Numbered from the stretch's first letter, positions 25,333 to 35,117 are shown. The stretch is 64,000 nt of DNA from Brevundimonas sp. (GCA_003248965.1 QFQU01000002.1:1-64000), one strand, 5' to 3'. Notes: generated by a model from the letters alone, not told the origin. Numbers and translations: made by a program.

Positions 25333-26538
25333 TCATCCCCGGGCCGCCAGGGCGGGTGAAGTCTTCGCCGCCATGTCGGCCGCTCCCATCCCCGCCAGGA
25401 CGCCGACGAGAAGCCCCACCCCGATGCTGAGCGCCGCGCCCGTCCAGCTCAGGAATATGGGCCAATGCCAGACGGCGCCCACCACGACCGCGCCCGCGAG
25501 CCCGGCGCACAAGCCGATCACGGAGGCCGTCGTGCCCAACAGAATCTGCTCCACCAGAAACTGCTTCCAGATATCGCGGCGCACGCCGCCAACCGCCAGT
25601 CGCAACGCTATTTCGCGCCGACGAGCCAGGGTCGTGGAGAAGGTCACGCCCGCATATCCCACGACGCAGGCGATCAGGGCGGCGGACGTGATCGTCACGA
25701 GAAGCCGGGTCAAAAGGCGCCGTTGAACATCTTGTTCCCGCACCAAGGCCGCCGGATCGTCGAACAGGAACGGCGCCTCGCGCGACAAGGGCACGCCCGC
25801 CAACTGGCGCATTATTCGGTCGGCCTCGTACCGGGCGTCCTCCATGTGGACGTCGGGCTCCATGAAAAACGTCAACCAGTCCGCATCGCGCAGAGCAGGA
25901 GGCGTTTCGGACGGCGAATCCGCCAGATACCGTCTCGCGGTGGCGAAAGGGGCGATGACCGCATCGGCGAACCGCGCAGCCGGCCGCGATCGACCTTCTC
26001 CCAGCACGCCGACAATCCGGCATTGGATGCCGCCGACGGTCAACCGCGAATCGAGCGTCTCGTCGCCGCGCGCCAGTTCTGCCGCCAGGGTCGGGCCGAC
26101 CAGACACACGCGCGGCAATCCCAGCAGTTCCTGATCGGTGAACCACCGACCGCCCGCCAGGGGCGCATCGATTTCCTTCCGGTAGTCGCCCAGAACGCCA
26201 TAGACGGGAACGATCCGGGTCTCGCGCGCGAACCGAATCGACGCGACGCCTTCGACCCAGGCCGCGGAACTCTGGACGCCTTCCAGCGTCTCCAGCAGAA
26301 CGGTCCGGTCGTTCAACGTTGGCGGACCATGCCGCGAGGGCGCGAACGGATTGGCGCGCACCACCAGCGCCCGACCGTAGTCGCCGAAGGCGAGGCGCTC
26401 CATCTGTTTGGAAAAACCTCCCAGTACGGACGCCGAAAAGGTCACGCAGGCCACGGCGACCGCCAAGGAGGTCACAAGCGCGACCGATCGCCATGGACGT
26501 GCCGTCACTCCCCATAAGGCTTGACCGAAGGCGCTCAA
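25333..26538 (-). CDS. ABC transporter permease, MacB/FtsX type
   Basis: A 401-residue permease with one N-terminal membrane helix (SVALVTSLAVAVACVTFSASV), a large periplasmic MacB-like core (about residues 45-265), and three C-terminal helices with the FtsX cytosolic segment LARRREIALRLAVGGVRRDIW. The start is taken as the TTG at 26538, which overlaps the ATPase stop (TTGA); a GTG at 26508 is an alternative. It is the last gene of a four-gene operon with a lipoprotein, an adaptor and an ATPase. Substrate unknown. Confidence 0.85.
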   Translation of the reverse strand: MSAFGQALWGVTARPWRSVALVTSLAVAVACVTFSASVLGGFSKQMERLAFGDYGRALVVRANPFAPSRHGPPTLNDRTVLLETLEGVQSSAAWVEGVASIRFARETRIVPVYGVLGDYRKEIDAPLAGGRWFTDQELLGLPRVCLVGPTLAAELARGDETLDSRLTVGGIQCRIVGVLGEGRSRPAARFADAVIAPFATARRYLADSPSETPPALRDADWLTFFMEPDVHMEDARYEADRIMRQLAGVPLSREAPFLFDDPAALVREQDVQRRLLTRLLVTITSAALIACVVGYAGVTFSTTLARRREIALRLAVGGVRRDIWKQFLVEQILLGTTASVIGLCAGLAGAVVVGAVWHWPIFLSWTGAALSIGVGLLVGVLAGMGAADMAAKTSPALAARG

Positions 26539-27233
26539 GCGTCGGACCCGACGATCCGGCCCCGCGCCATGGTCACGACACGGCTCGCGGCCTGGATCAC
26601 GAGCGGATCGTGACTTGCGCAGACCACAGTATGGCCCCGCGCGCACAGGTCGTTCAGGATTTCGACGACCCGGATCGAATTGTCTTCGTCCAACGAGGCC
26701 GTCGGCTCGTCGCAAATGAGCAGCGGCGGCGAGATGGCCAATATCCGCGCAAGCGCCGCTCGTTGCCGTTCGCCGCCCGACAGGCGTTCGACGGGCTGGT
26801 TCGTCCGTCCGCCCAGCCCCATCTCTTCCAGCAATCGCCGGCCGACCCGATTGCGTTCGGCCGCCGGACGGCCGCGATATTCAAGGGCGAGCGTGACGTT
26901 CGCCAGGGCGCTGAGGCCGTCGATCAGGCCTGCGTCCTGGAACAGAAAGCCGACCTGCCTTCGCCTGACCTTTTCCCAGTCTCTTGTCGACAGACCGTCG
27001 ATGGACCGGCCCGCGAGCCGATAACGCCCCCTGGACGCGCGATCCAGGCAGCCGAGAATGTTCAGAAGCGTCGACTTTCCACAGCCCGACGGGCCGACCA
27101 CCGTCACGAATTCGCCGACTTCGACCGACAGCGAACAGTTCGACAACGCCTGAACCACATCGCCGTCCTTGGCGGGGTAGTCGCGACAGATATCGACGGC
27201 TTCTACGATCGCGCCCTCATCGAGACCGCTCAT
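26535..27233 (-). CDS. ABC transporter ATP-binding protein, MacB/LolD type
   Basis: A 232-residue ATPase: Walker A GPSGCGKST at 47-55, Q-loop GFLFQDAGLI, signature LSGGE near 150, Walker B LLICDEPTASLD and the switch His in ASHD. The subfamily is the MacB/LolD (mechanotransmission) group that drives FtsX-type permeases. The start overlaps the end of the adaptor gene by 17 bases and its stop overlaps the permease start, so all are co-translated. Confidence 0.92.
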   Translation of the reverse strand: MSGLDEGAIVEAVDICRDYPAKDGDVVQALSNCSLSVEVGEFVTVVGPSGCGKSTLLNILGCLDRASRGRYRLAGRSIDGLSTRDWEKVRRRQVGFLFQDAGLIDGLSALANVTLALEYRGRPAAERNRVGRRLLEEMGLGGRTNQPVERLSGGERQRAALARILAISPPLLICDEPTASLDEDNSIRVVEILNDLCARGHTVVCASHDPLVIQAASRVVTMARGRIVGSDA

Positions 27234-28437
27234 CGGCTCCTCTCACGACGATCACCTCGCCCTTGGAGATGCCGCTCAGGATTTCGGCGTAATCGCCCGC
27301 CTGCGCGCCGATGCGGACCTCTCTCTGTTCCAGCTTTCCATCCTTCAGCAGAAAGACCAACCGCGTTCCGTTCCTAATATGGCGGCCGTACTCCATGCCG
27401 TCGGCGGCCGCCCGGACGTAGGTCTCGTTGTTGTTGTATTCCTTCATGAGCTGTTTTCTTTGCGCGTCGGAAAGGGGCGCGACATAGCCGGGCGGGCGAT
27501 AGGACAGGGCTTGCGCAGGCACGCGCAGGACATTGCGGGAATCGGCCTGGATCAATTCCACCGACGCCGTCATGCCGGGCGTCAACACCCCGGCTCGGTT
27601 GTCATAACGCGCCACGGCGCGATAAGAGACGAAACGGCCTTCGCGGATCGGCGCCGTTCCGATGCTTTCCAACGTCGCCTGGTTTCGGATGTCGGGAAAG
27701 GCGTCGACGGTGAACATGACCTGGCTGTCGGGTCCCACACGGGCGATGTCGGTCTCCGCGATCATGATCTCCAGCAACAGGTCGGTGTCGGCGGCTTCGG
27801 TCTTGAAGAGCGGTCGCTCGTCCTCTGGCGCGACCCTTTGGCCCACCTTGGCGAGAACCAGCGTCACCTTGCCGTCCAGCGGCGCGCGGACATCGGACGT
27901 CTGCGCCTGGGCCGCGACGGACATCAGACGCGCCTGGGCCGCCTGGTGCTGGTTTCGCGCCCGATCCACGGCGGCTTGCGCACGTTGGGTTTCGACCTCC
28001 GCCGTTTCCACGGCCGCCGCGCTGACGAAGCCGCCGCGTTGCAGGGTTCGGCGACGGTCGAGGTCGAGACGGGCGGACCGCAGCGCGATTTGCGCCTCCT
28101 CAAGAGAGGCCGAGAACGATCTGGCGTTCGCAGACGCTTCCGCCTCGACCGCCGCTCGTCCGGGATCTTCCATGGTGGCCAACACCTGGCCGGCCCTTAC
28201 CATCTGGCCTTCCGTGACCAGGACGGCGGTGATCACCCCCGCGCGGGACGCCCTGACGTCGGCCCCCGCCATGGACATCAGGGCGCCCGTCGCCGGCACG
28301 ATATCCCTTATGTCGCCGACCGTGGCGACGAAGGTGACAAGGCCCGACTTCGTGGGCGCCTCCTCCTTCCTCGCGCAGGCGACGACGGAGCCCGCCAGCG
28401 CCGCCGCCAGGCAGATATTGAGCAAGAGGGCGCGCAT
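27217..28437 (-). CDS. Periplasmic adaptor (HlyD/MacA-like) of the ABC transporter, probable lipoprotein
   Basis: A 406-residue membrane-fusion protein. The N-terminus MRALLLNICLAAALAGSVVAC ends in a lipobox-like VVAC, so it may be lipid-anchored. A biotinyl-lipoyl half-motif (GVITAVLVTEGQMVRAGQVLA), a coiled-coil hairpin (about 105-190, many Ala/Arg/Gln), and beta-barrel domains follow. It links permease and an outer-membrane duct in tripartite exporters; no TolC-like gene is nearby. The start is five bases after the upstream lipoprotein stop. Confidence 0.85.
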   Translation of the reverse strand: MRALLLNICLAAALAGSVVACARKEEAPTKSGLVTFVATVGDIRDIVPATGALMSMAGADVRASRAGVITAVLVTEGQMVRAGQVLATMEDPGRAAVEAEASANARSFSASLEEAQIALRSARLDLDRRRTLQRGGFVSAAAVETAEVETQRAQAAVDRARNQHQAAQARLMSVAAQAQTSDVRAPLDGKVTLVLAKVGQRVAPEDERPLFKTEAADTDLLLEIMIAETDIARVGPDSQVMFTVDAFPDIRNQATLESIGTAPIREGRFVSYRAVARYDNRAGVLTPGMTASVELIQADSRNVLRVPAQALSYRPPGYVAPLSDAQRKQLMKEYNNNETYVRAAADGMEYGRHIRNGTRLVFLLKDGKLEQREVRIGAQAGDYAEILSGISKGEVIVVRGADERSR

Positions 28438-28442
28438 CGCTC

Positions 28443-29159
28443 CTACTGCATGTCCGTCACAAAAGTGACGGCGGCAGGCGACCGCTCCACCAACCGCCAT
28501 CCGGTCCGCTCCGACACCGCCCATTCGAACTCCGTCGCCGTCAATTCATCCGCCGCAGGCGGCGCCTGCACAGCGGGCAAGACAAGCCTGTATACGCGCA
28601 CGGGTTCGCCGGAGATGACGCCGTAACCGTTTGCGATCGTTCGGCAATTCACGAACGTCACGGCGATCGTCGTATCCTGCGCGCGCTCTCCGAACTGGCC
28701 CGAGGCCGTATAGAGGATGGGATAGGTTTCCGTTTGGCCGACGGACAAGGTCGTCGGGTCCCGCCGGTCCGCCGTATAGGCGATCGACATCGCCGGCCCC
28801 GACAGGGGCAGCACGCCCGCCCGGATTCGCCGAACCTCCGGCGGCGTCGCCTGTCCGTCCGGCGTCACGATACGCTCGCCGTATTCCACCACGTCGCCTC
28901 GGACGACGCCGATCGCCTCCTCGCGCGTGACGCCCGGCTGGATTTCTCCCTTGTCGTTCGCCAGCGCATAGGTGAATTTCCGGCCAGCTTCAGGCGGGAC
29001 ATAGGCCTGGGCCTTTCCACAATCGCGTGGCGTATAGAAGACCGCCCCATCTCCCGACAATCGCGTCACCGCGGCTGGTTCCGGATTGGTCTTGCCGGGA
29101 GACGGCGCATCCACGCATCCCGCGCAGGTCAGAGCGACCGTCAGAACAGCACGTTTCAC
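28443..29159 (-). CDS. Putative lipoprotein of unknown function, first gene of the ABC operon
   Basis: A 238-residue exported protein with a short hydrophobic leader ending LTCAGC, a slightly unusual lipobox (Cys at -3). The mature part is beta-rich with repeated IYP/ITV strands (YPILYTASGQFGERAQDTTIAVTFVNC) and two other cysteines that may pair. No domain recognised. It precedes the adaptor by five bases, so it likely serves the same export complex, as substrate binder, maturation factor or outer-membrane component. Confidence 0.65.
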   Translation of the reverse strand: MKRAVLTVALTCAGCVDAPSPGKTNPEPAAVTRLSGDGAVFYTPRDCGKAQAYVPPEAGRKFTYALANDKGEIQPGVTREEAIGVVRGDVVEYGERIVTPDGQATPPEVRRIRAGVLPLSGPAMSIAYTADRRDPTTLSVGQTETYPILYTASGQFGERAQDTTIAVTFVNCRTIANGYGVISGEPVRVYRLVLPAVQAPPAADELTATEFEWAVSERTGWRLVERSPAAVTFVTDMQ

Positions 29160-29417
29160 ATCCGCCTCCCGGTTCCGGATTCACTTATCGGTCGACGCCT
29201 CTCCCCAGGTCCGCCCGCATCGACACAACGAACGTGGCAGACCATCCGGGCGCCTCACCACCGTAGGAGGAGGCCACACCCGTGTAAATAACCTTCCATA
29301 CAACTTGAAATCCATCAAGCCGCGGTGGCCGCTGGCGCGATCTGCACCCGTCGGGGCGTTCGTCACCCAACATGCGCCCCCTCCCCTTTCCCCGTCGGCC
29401 CCGCTATGTAGCCCGCC
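29160..29417. other. Divergent intergenic region between the ABC operon and folE
   Basis: 258 bases without a convincing gene. The middle (about 29270-29320) is the most A/T-rich stretch (GTGTAAATAACC, CATACAACTTG) and probably holds the promoters of both flanking units. No clear terminator or riboswitch is seen. Confidence 0.4.
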
Positions 29418-30005
29418 ATGACCGACGCTCCTCATGCTCCCAAGATTTCCCAGGCCGACGCCGAAGCCGCCGTCCGCACCCTGATCGAATGGGCGGGCGA
29501 CGATCCCGACCGCGAGGGGCTGCTGGAAACCCCGGCCCGTGTCGCCAGGAGCTATCGCGAACTGTTCCAGGGTTATGAGGTCGATCCGCTCTCCTATCTG
29601 GAAAAGACCTTCGAGGAGACGGGCGGCTACGACCAGCTGGTCGTGCTGAAGGACATCCGCTTCGTCAGCTTCTGCGAACACCATATGCTGCCCGTGGTGG
29701 GCAAGGCGCACGTCGCCTATCTGCCGACCGACCGGGTCGTGGGCATCTCCAAGCTGGCGCGCGTGGTGCGCGGCTTCGCCCGGCGCCTGCAGATCCAGGA
29801 GAAGATGACCTCCGAGATCGCCGAGGCCATCCAGACGGTCCTTCGCCCCCACGGCGTCGGCGTGGTGATCGAGGCCGAGCATTCCTGCATGACCCTGCGC
29901 GGCGTCAATGCGCCCGGCGCCAGCCTGTCGACCAGCCACCTGATCGGCGTCGTGCGCGACGATCCCCGCACGCGCGAGGAATTCCTGCGTCTGGTCCGGG
30001 GCTGA
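29418..30005 (+). CDS. folE: GTP cyclohydrolase I
   Basis: A 195-residue enzyme converting GTP to 7,8-dihydroneopterin triphosphate, first step of folate biosynthesis. Zinc ligands are C86 and H89 in FCEHHM and C157 in EHSCM. The VGISKLARVV and RLQIQEKMT blocks are intact, and the length is normal for the decameric type I enzyme. It is followed 50 bases later by an acyltransferase in the same direction. Confidence 0.96.
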   Translation: MTDAPHAPKISQADAEAAVRTLIEWAGDDPDREGLLETPARVARSYRELFQGYEVDPLSYLEKTFEETGGYDQLVVLKDIRFVSFCEHHMLPVVGKAHVAYLPTDRVVGISKLARVVRGFARRLQIQEKMTSEIAEAIQTVLRPHGVGVVIEAEHSCMTLRGVNAPGASLSTSHLIGVVRDDPRTREEFLRLVRG

Positions 30006-30055
30006 GGATGCGCGGCCCGCATCTTGCGGGCCAGGGGTCCAAGGAGGCGTTCCCC

Positions 30056-31210
30056 ATGCCCTGGACCCTGATTTCGACCCGGAATGAGACAGTCCGCATC
30101 GCGCGCGGCGGCTGGCTGGACGCCCTGCGTTTCATCGTGGCCTTCCTGATCATACTGCATCATTTCCAGGCCGCCGGCCCGGTCCCACTGGCGCAGCTCG
30201 TCAATCCGATCTTCGAGCGCGGCGGCTTTCTTCTGACCAACTTCTTCCTGATCGACAGCGGCTATGTGCTGATGCGGGTCTATGGGGCGGCGGTGAACCA
30301 GCGGCGGATGTCCCCGACCGACTTCTTCCTGAAGCGGTTCCTGCGCGTGACGCCCGCCCATCTGATCATGGGCCTGTCGCTGGTCGCCCTGGTCGTGGTC
30401 GGCACGGCGGTCGGCTTCGCGCCGCGCAATCCCGAATGGTTCCGCTGGGACCAGCTGCCGGCCCAGTTGCTGCTGCTCCAGTCCTATGGCGTGCACGGCG
30501 GCCTGGGCTGGAACGCCCCGACCTGGTCCATCTCGGCCCTGATCGGCTGCTATCTGTGCTTTCCCTGGATCATTCGCGGCCTGATGCGGCTGGGGCCGTG
30601 GGCGGCGCTGGCGGCAGGCGTCGGCGTCTATCTGGCGGCCAATCAGCTGTGCTGGAGCCTTCTGGGCTATCCCGTCTATCAAATGCCGATGGGCTACGGC
30701 TTCATCCGCGCCCTGCCGTTGTTCTTCCTGGGCATGTGCCTGGCCTGGTTCGCCCAGAAGGTCTGGATCGCGCCGCGCCTGGCTGGCTGGGCGGGCGTCC
30801 TGGCCGCCGTCGGCTTCTTCGCCCTGGAACTGCACGACAAGCATGCGCTGATCGCCCTGACCCTGATCTCCGTCATCATCCTGGCCGCCGGCGCCGTGCC
30901 GGTGAAACGCCCGTCCAAACTGGTCGAGACGGCGGCCATGGTCTCCTTCTCCATGTTCATCACCAACGAGGTGGTGCGCATCGCCTGGTTCGGCGTGGTC
31001 AACGCCGCCAGCGCCAAGCTGGCCCTGTCGACGCCGATCCAATGGGGTCTGTGGGTCCTGGGCGTGATGGCGGCGGTCGGTTTCGCCTTCGCCTTCCACT
31101 TCGCCATCGACAATCCGTTGCAGACCCGCATTCGCGCCTGGCTGAAGCGGCGCAGCGGCGGCCGGGCGACGACGCCGACCCTCCAGCCCGTCGTCTCCAT
31201 CGACGGCTAG
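30056..31210 (+). CDS. Acyltransferase family 3 membrane protein
   Basis: A 384-residue integral membrane O-acyltransferase with about ten hydrophobic segments. The N-terminal WLDALRFIVAFLIILHHF carries the family's His pair near residue 32-33. Such proteins acetylate or otherwise acylate surface or exopolysaccharide sugars. The ATG at 30056 follows an AAGGAGG ribosome site. The gene lies next to a sugar transferase (31304), suggesting joint work on an exopolysaccharide. Confidence 0.85.
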   Translation: MPWTLISTRNETVRIARGGWLDALRFIVAFLIILHHFQAAGPVPLAQLVNPIFERGGFLLTNFFLIDSGYVLMRVYGAAVNQRRMSPTDFFLKRFLRVTPAHLIMGLSLVALVVVGTAVGFAPRNPEWFRWDQLPAQLLLLQSYGVHGGLGWNAPTWSISALIGCYLCFPWIIRGLMRLGPWAALAAGVGVYLAANQLCWSLLGYPVYQMPMGYGFIRALPLFFLGMCLAWFAQKVWIAPRLAGWAGVLAAVGFFALELHDKHALIALTLISVIILAAGAVPVKRPSKLVETAAMVSFSMFITNEVVRIAWFGVVNAASAKLALSTPIQWGLWVLGVMAAVGFAFAFHFAIDNPLQTRIRAWLKRRSGGRATTPTLQPVVSIDG

Positions 31211-31303
31211 ACCGCGATGTCCCGCGCGCTTCGGCGTTTTCGCTTGCAGCGCCGGCGTTCACCTTTCATTAACCCTCTCGACGGCGTTGAGCCCGAGGTA
31301 GGA

Positions 31304-31993
31304 ATGTTCGACAGCTTGTCCGCCGTCGGCCTCAAGGCGCCGGCCGCCCCGACCCCGCCCACCAGCGCCCAGGACTGGACGCCCCGCTATCGGCGCGGCC
31401 CCGGCTCCCTGTTCTGCAAGCGCGCGCTGGACATCGCGGTCTCGGGCCTGGTTCTTCTGGCCCTGTGGCCCGCCCTGGTTCTGATCGCCCTGGCCATCGT
31501 GCTGGAGACGCCCGGCCCGGCCCTGTTCCGCCAGCACCGCACCGGCAAGGACGGCCGCGTCTTCGTCATCCTGAAGTTCCGCAGCATGACGGTGACGGAG
31601 GACGGCGACACGGTGCGCCACAGCTTCCGCCACGACCGGCGCGTCACCCGCGTCGGGGCCGTCCTGCGCGCCGCCAGCCTGGACGAGCTGCCCCAGCTGA
31701 TCAATGTTCTGAAGGGGGACATGTCCCTAGTCGGGCCGCGCCCGCACGCCCTGGCGCACGACCGACACTACGCCGCCCTGCTGCCCGACTACGGGGCGCG
31801 GTTCGCCGTCCTGCCGGGGCTGACGGGCCTGGCCCAGGCCTCGGGTCTGCACGGCGAGATTCATCAACTGGGCTGCATGGCCCGCCGGGTCCAGGCCGAT
31901 GTCGCCTACGCCGCCGGCTGGTCGTTCCGCGACGATCTGATTCTGCTGGGGCGCACCGTCCCCGTCGTTCTGGCCCGCCTGACCGCCGATTGA
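31304..31993 (+). CDS. Polyprenyl-phosphate sugar transferase (initiating glycosyltransferase)
   Basis: A 229-residue bacterial sugar transferase (WcaJ/PssY/HfsE type) that loads the first sugar phosphate onto undecaprenyl phosphate. It has one membrane helix (residues about 45-68), the KFRSMT motif, and SLDELPQLINVLKGDM followed by SLVGPRPH. It is a short form lacking the N-terminal membrane domain of WcaJ. The start ATG at 31304 has AGG upstream (GAGGTAGGA). Likely exopolysaccharide or holdfast-type synthesis; HfsE is the closest functional analogy, by inference. Confidence 0.87.
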   Translation: MFDSLSAVGLKAPAAPTPPTSAQDWTPRYRRGPGSLFCKRALDIAVSGLVLLALWPALVLIALAIVLETPGPALFRQHRTGKDGRVFVILKFRSMTVTEDGDTVRHSFRHDRRVTRVGAVLRAASLDELPQLINVLKGDMSLVGPRPHALAHDRHYAALLPDYGARFAVLPGLTGLAQASGLHGEIHQLGCMARRVQADVAYAAGWSFRDDLILLGRTVPVVLARLTAD

Positions 31994-32073
31994 TCCCAGT
32001 ATCGGTTTCGGCGTCGGAACCGCTTGATCTGGCCCCGTCTTGCTGCCTTGATCGCCAGCGTCGCCATGATCCG

Positions 32074-34029
32074 ATGCTGGAGTTTCCTCGCGTGTCCGAA
32101 CCTGAACTCTATCCTGTCCCGGCCGATGTCGCCGCCCGGGCGCACATGGACCGTCAGGCCTACGAGGCCGCCCGTATCGCCGCGCGCGAGACGCCCGACG
32201 CCTTCTGGGCCGAACAGGCCAAACGGCTGGACTGGATCAAGGCTCCGACGAAGATCAAGGACGTCTCCTTCAGGAAGGAAGACTTCCGCATCCGCTGGTT
32301 CGAGGACGGGGTGCTGAACGTTTCGGCCAACTGCATCGACCGACACCTGCCGCACCGCAAGGACGAGACGGCCATCATCTGGGAAGGCGACGATCCCGCC
32401 GACAGCCGACACATCACCTATGGCGAACTGCACGCCGAGGTGTGCCGCATGGCCAATGTGCTGAAGGCGCACGGGGCCAAGAAGGGCGACCGGATCACCC
32501 TGTATCTGCCGATGATCCCCGAGGCCGCCTACGCCATGCTGGCCTGCGCGCGGATCGGCGCCGTCCATTCGGTCGTGTTCGGCGGCTTTTCGCCCGACAG
32601 CCTGAGCGGCCGGATCGAGGACTGCGGCTCCAACCTGGTCATCACCGCCGACGAGGGCCTGCGCGGCGGCAAGCATGTTCCGCTGAAGGCCAATGTCGAC
32701 GAGGCGCTGAAGAAGGTGAAGGTCGACACGGTCCTGGTCGTGCGCCGCACCGACCGCGACGTGCCGATGACCGAGGGGCGCGACTTCGACTATGGGCTGG
32801 AGGCCGCAAAGGTCGATGCCGACTGTCCGCCCGAACCGATGAACGCCGAGGATCCGCTGTTCATCCTCTACACCTCCGGCTCGACCGGAAAGCCCAAGGG
32901 GGTGCTGCACACCACGGGCGGCTATCTGTTCTGGGCCGCCTGGACGCACGAGATCGTCTTCGACTATCGCCCCGGCGAGGTCTTCTGGTGCACCGCCGAC
33001 GTGGGCTGGGTCACGGGCCATTCGTACCTGGTCTATGGGCCGCTGGCGAACGCGGCGACGACCCTGATGTTCGAAGGGGTGCCCAACTATCCCGACGCCG
33101 GCCGGTTCTGGCAGGTGGTGGACAAGCACAAGGTCGAGATCTTCTACACCGCCCCCACGGCCCTGCGCGCCCTGATGCGCGAGGGCGACGGACCGGTGAA
33201 GGCCGCCTCGCGCGCCTCGCTGCGTCTGCTTGGCACGGTGGGCGAGCCGATCAACCCGGAGGCCTGGCGCTGGTATTATGAGGTGGTCGGCGACGGCCGC
33301 TGCCCCATCGTCGACACCTGGTGGCAGACCGAGACGGGCGGCCATCTGATCACCCCCCTGCCCGGCGCCACGGACCTGAAGCCCGGCTCGGCGACCCTGC
33401 CCCTGCCGGGCGTCGAACTGCAGATCGTGGATGCAGAGGGTCAGGAACTGACCGGCGCCGTGTCGGGCAATCTGTGCATCACCGACAGCTGGCCGGGCCA
33501 GATGCGAACGGTCTATGGCGACGACCAGCGGTTCTTCGACACCTATTTCTCCACCTATCCGGGCCGGTATTTCACCGGCGACGGCTGCCGCCGGGACGAG
33601 GACGGCTACTACTGGATCACCGGCCGGGTGGACGACGTCATCAATGTGTCGGGCCACCGGATGGGCACCGCCGAGATCGAGAGCGCCCTGGTGCTGCACG
33701 ACGTGGTCGCCGAAGCGGCCGTGGTCGGCTTCCCCCACGACATCAAGGGCCAGGGCATCTACGCCTATGTCACCCTGAACAAGGGGGTTGAACCGACCGA
33801 GGATCTGAGGAAGGCCCTGGTCGCCCATGTTCGCCAGGAGATCGGCCCCATCGCCGCCCCCGACGTGATCCAGTGGGCGCCGGGCCTGCCCAAGACCCGA
33901 TCCGGCAAGATCATGCGTCGCATCCTGCGCAAGATCGCCGAAAACGAGATCGGATCGCTGGGCGACACCTCGACCCTGGCCGACCCTTCGGTGGTGGACG
34001 ATCTGGTCAGGAACCGCGCGGGGGCCTGA
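32074..34029 (+). CDS. acs: Acetyl-CoA synthetase
   Basis: A 651-residue AMP-forming enzyme that activates acetate to acetyl-CoA. The nucleotide loop YTSGSTGKPKG is at 266-276, VDTWWQTETGGH gives the A5 region, GRVDDVINVSGHRMG the hinge, and K612 in RSGKIMRR is the lysine usually controlled by acetylation. Length matches the family. The ATG at 32074 is used; a GTG six codons later is possible. It complements malate synthase for growth on acetate. Confidence 0.96.
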   Translation: MLEFPRVSEPELYPVPADVAARAHMDRQAYEAARIAARETPDAFWAEQAKRLDWIKAPTKIKDVSFRKEDFRIRWFEDGVLNVSANCIDRHLPHRKDETAIIWEGDDPADSRHITYGELHAEVCRMANVLKAHGAKKGDRITLYLPMIPEAAYAMLACARIGAVHSVVFGGFSPDSLSGRIEDCGSNLVITADEGLRGGKHVPLKANVDEALKKVKVDTVLVVRRTDRDVPMTEGRDFDYGLEAAKVDADCPPEPMNAEDPLFILYTSGSTGKPKGVLHTTGGYLFWAAWTHEIVFDYRPGEVFWCTADVGWVTGHSYLVYGPLANAATTLMFEGVPNYPDAGRFWQVVDKHKVEIFYTAPTALRALMREGDGPVKAASRASLRLLGTVGEPINPEAWRWYYEVVGDGRCPIVDTWWQTETGGHLITPLPGATDLKPGSATLPLPGVELQIVDAEGQELTGAVSGNLCITDSWPGQMRTVYGDDQRFFDTYFSTYPGRYFTGDGCRRDEDGYYWITGRVDDVINVSGHRMGTAEIESALVLHDVVAEAAVVGFPHDIKGQGIYAYVTLNKGVEPTEDLRKALVAHVRQEIGPIAAPDVIQWAPGLPKTRSGKIMRRILRKIAENEIGSLGDTSTLADPSVVDDLVRNRAGA

Positions 34030-34112
34030 CGCAGGATTGAGCAAAGGCCCGGGCTTCACCCCCGCGCCCGGGCGGCCTATCACCACTGCGCGCCCCGCAG
34101 CCCGAGTTCGCC

Positions 34113-35117
34113 ATGCCCCGCTTCCTGTCCCGCCTGCCGATCGACGGCTATCTTCTGGCCCTGATCGGCATGGTGGTTCTGGCGGCGCTGCTGCCCGCCG
34201 CAGGTCAGGCGGCGGTGGTGCTGGACGGGGTGGTCAAGGTCGCCATCGCCCTGCTGTTCTTCCTGTACGGCGCGCGGATGTCGCCGGCCGCCATCGGCGC
34301 GGGCCTGATGCACTGGCGGATTCAGGGCGCGATCTTCCTCAGCACCTTCCTGCTGTTTCCCCTGCTGGGTCTGATCATCGTCTTTCTGATGCGCGGCTCG
34401 CTGCAGCCCGATCTGCTGACGGGGATGCTCTATCTGTGCCTGCTGCCGTCCACGGTGCAGTCGTCCATCGCCTTCACCTCCATCGCCAAGGGCAATGTGG
34501 CGGGCGCCCTGACCAGCGCCAGCCTGTCGAACCTGCTGGGCGTCATCATCACCCCCCTGCTGGTCGCCTGGCTGATCGGCGGGGCGGGCGGGGGCGTCCG
34601 CCTGCAGTCCATCCTGGACATCGGCCTGCAGATTCTGGCCCCCTTCGCCGTGGGCCAATTGTTCCGTCCGCTGCTGGTGGGCTGGCTGACGAAACACGCC
34701 AAACTGACCAGCATGGTCGACCGGGGTTCGATCCTGTTGATCGTTTACGCCGCCTTCAGCGAAGGGATGGTCGCGGGGGTCTGGTCGCAGGTGTCGCTGG
34801 GCGACCTGGCCAAGGTTCTGGCGTTGAACATCGCGCTGCTAGGCATCGTCCTCAGCCTGACTCTGCTCGCGGGCCGCGCGCTTAAGTTCGACCGCGGCGA
34901 CCGGATCGTCATCCTGTTCTGCGGTTCGAAGAAAAGCATGGCCAGCGGCATCCCGATGGCCGGCATCCTGTTCGCCAGCGCCTCGGCGCCGCTGATCGTC
35001 CTGCCGATCATGCTGTTCCACCAGATCCAGCTGTTCGCCTGCACCATCATCGCCCAGCGTTACGCCCGCGAAGATGCGGCCCGCCCGAAGGACGAGCCGC
35101 AGGCCGGAACCGCCTAA
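34113..35117 (+). CDS. Bile acid:sodium symporter-like membrane transporter
   Basis: A 334-residue protein with nine or ten hydrophobic helices, of the BASS/SBF-like (YfeH) family. The conserved patches LLFFLYGARMS, LCLLPSTVQSSIAFTSIAKGN and FCGSKKSMASGIPMA are all seen. Family members move organic anions with sodium; the substrate is unknown. The stop overlaps the convergent leuA stop by four bases. Confidence 0.88.
   Translation: MPRFLSRLPIDGYLLALIGMVVLAALLPAAGQAAVVLDGVVKVAIALLFFLYGARMSPAAIGAGLMHWRIQGAIFLSTFLLFPLLGLIIVFLMRGSLQPDLLTGMLYLCLLPSTVQSSIAFTSIAKGNVAGALTSASLSNLLGVIITPLLVAWLIGGAGGGVRLQSILDIGLQILAPFAVGQLFRPLLVGWLTKHAKLTSMVDRGSILLIVYAAFSEGMVAGVWSQVSLGDLAKVLALNIALLGIVLSLTLLAGRALKFDRGDRIVILFCGSKKSMASGIPMAGILFASASAPLIVLPIMLFHQIQLFACTIIAQRYAREDAARPKDEPQAGTA

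Noticed and set aside
31906..34086. Long open frame antisense to acs
   Set aside because: Same shadow effect; acs is complete and conserved on the plus strand.
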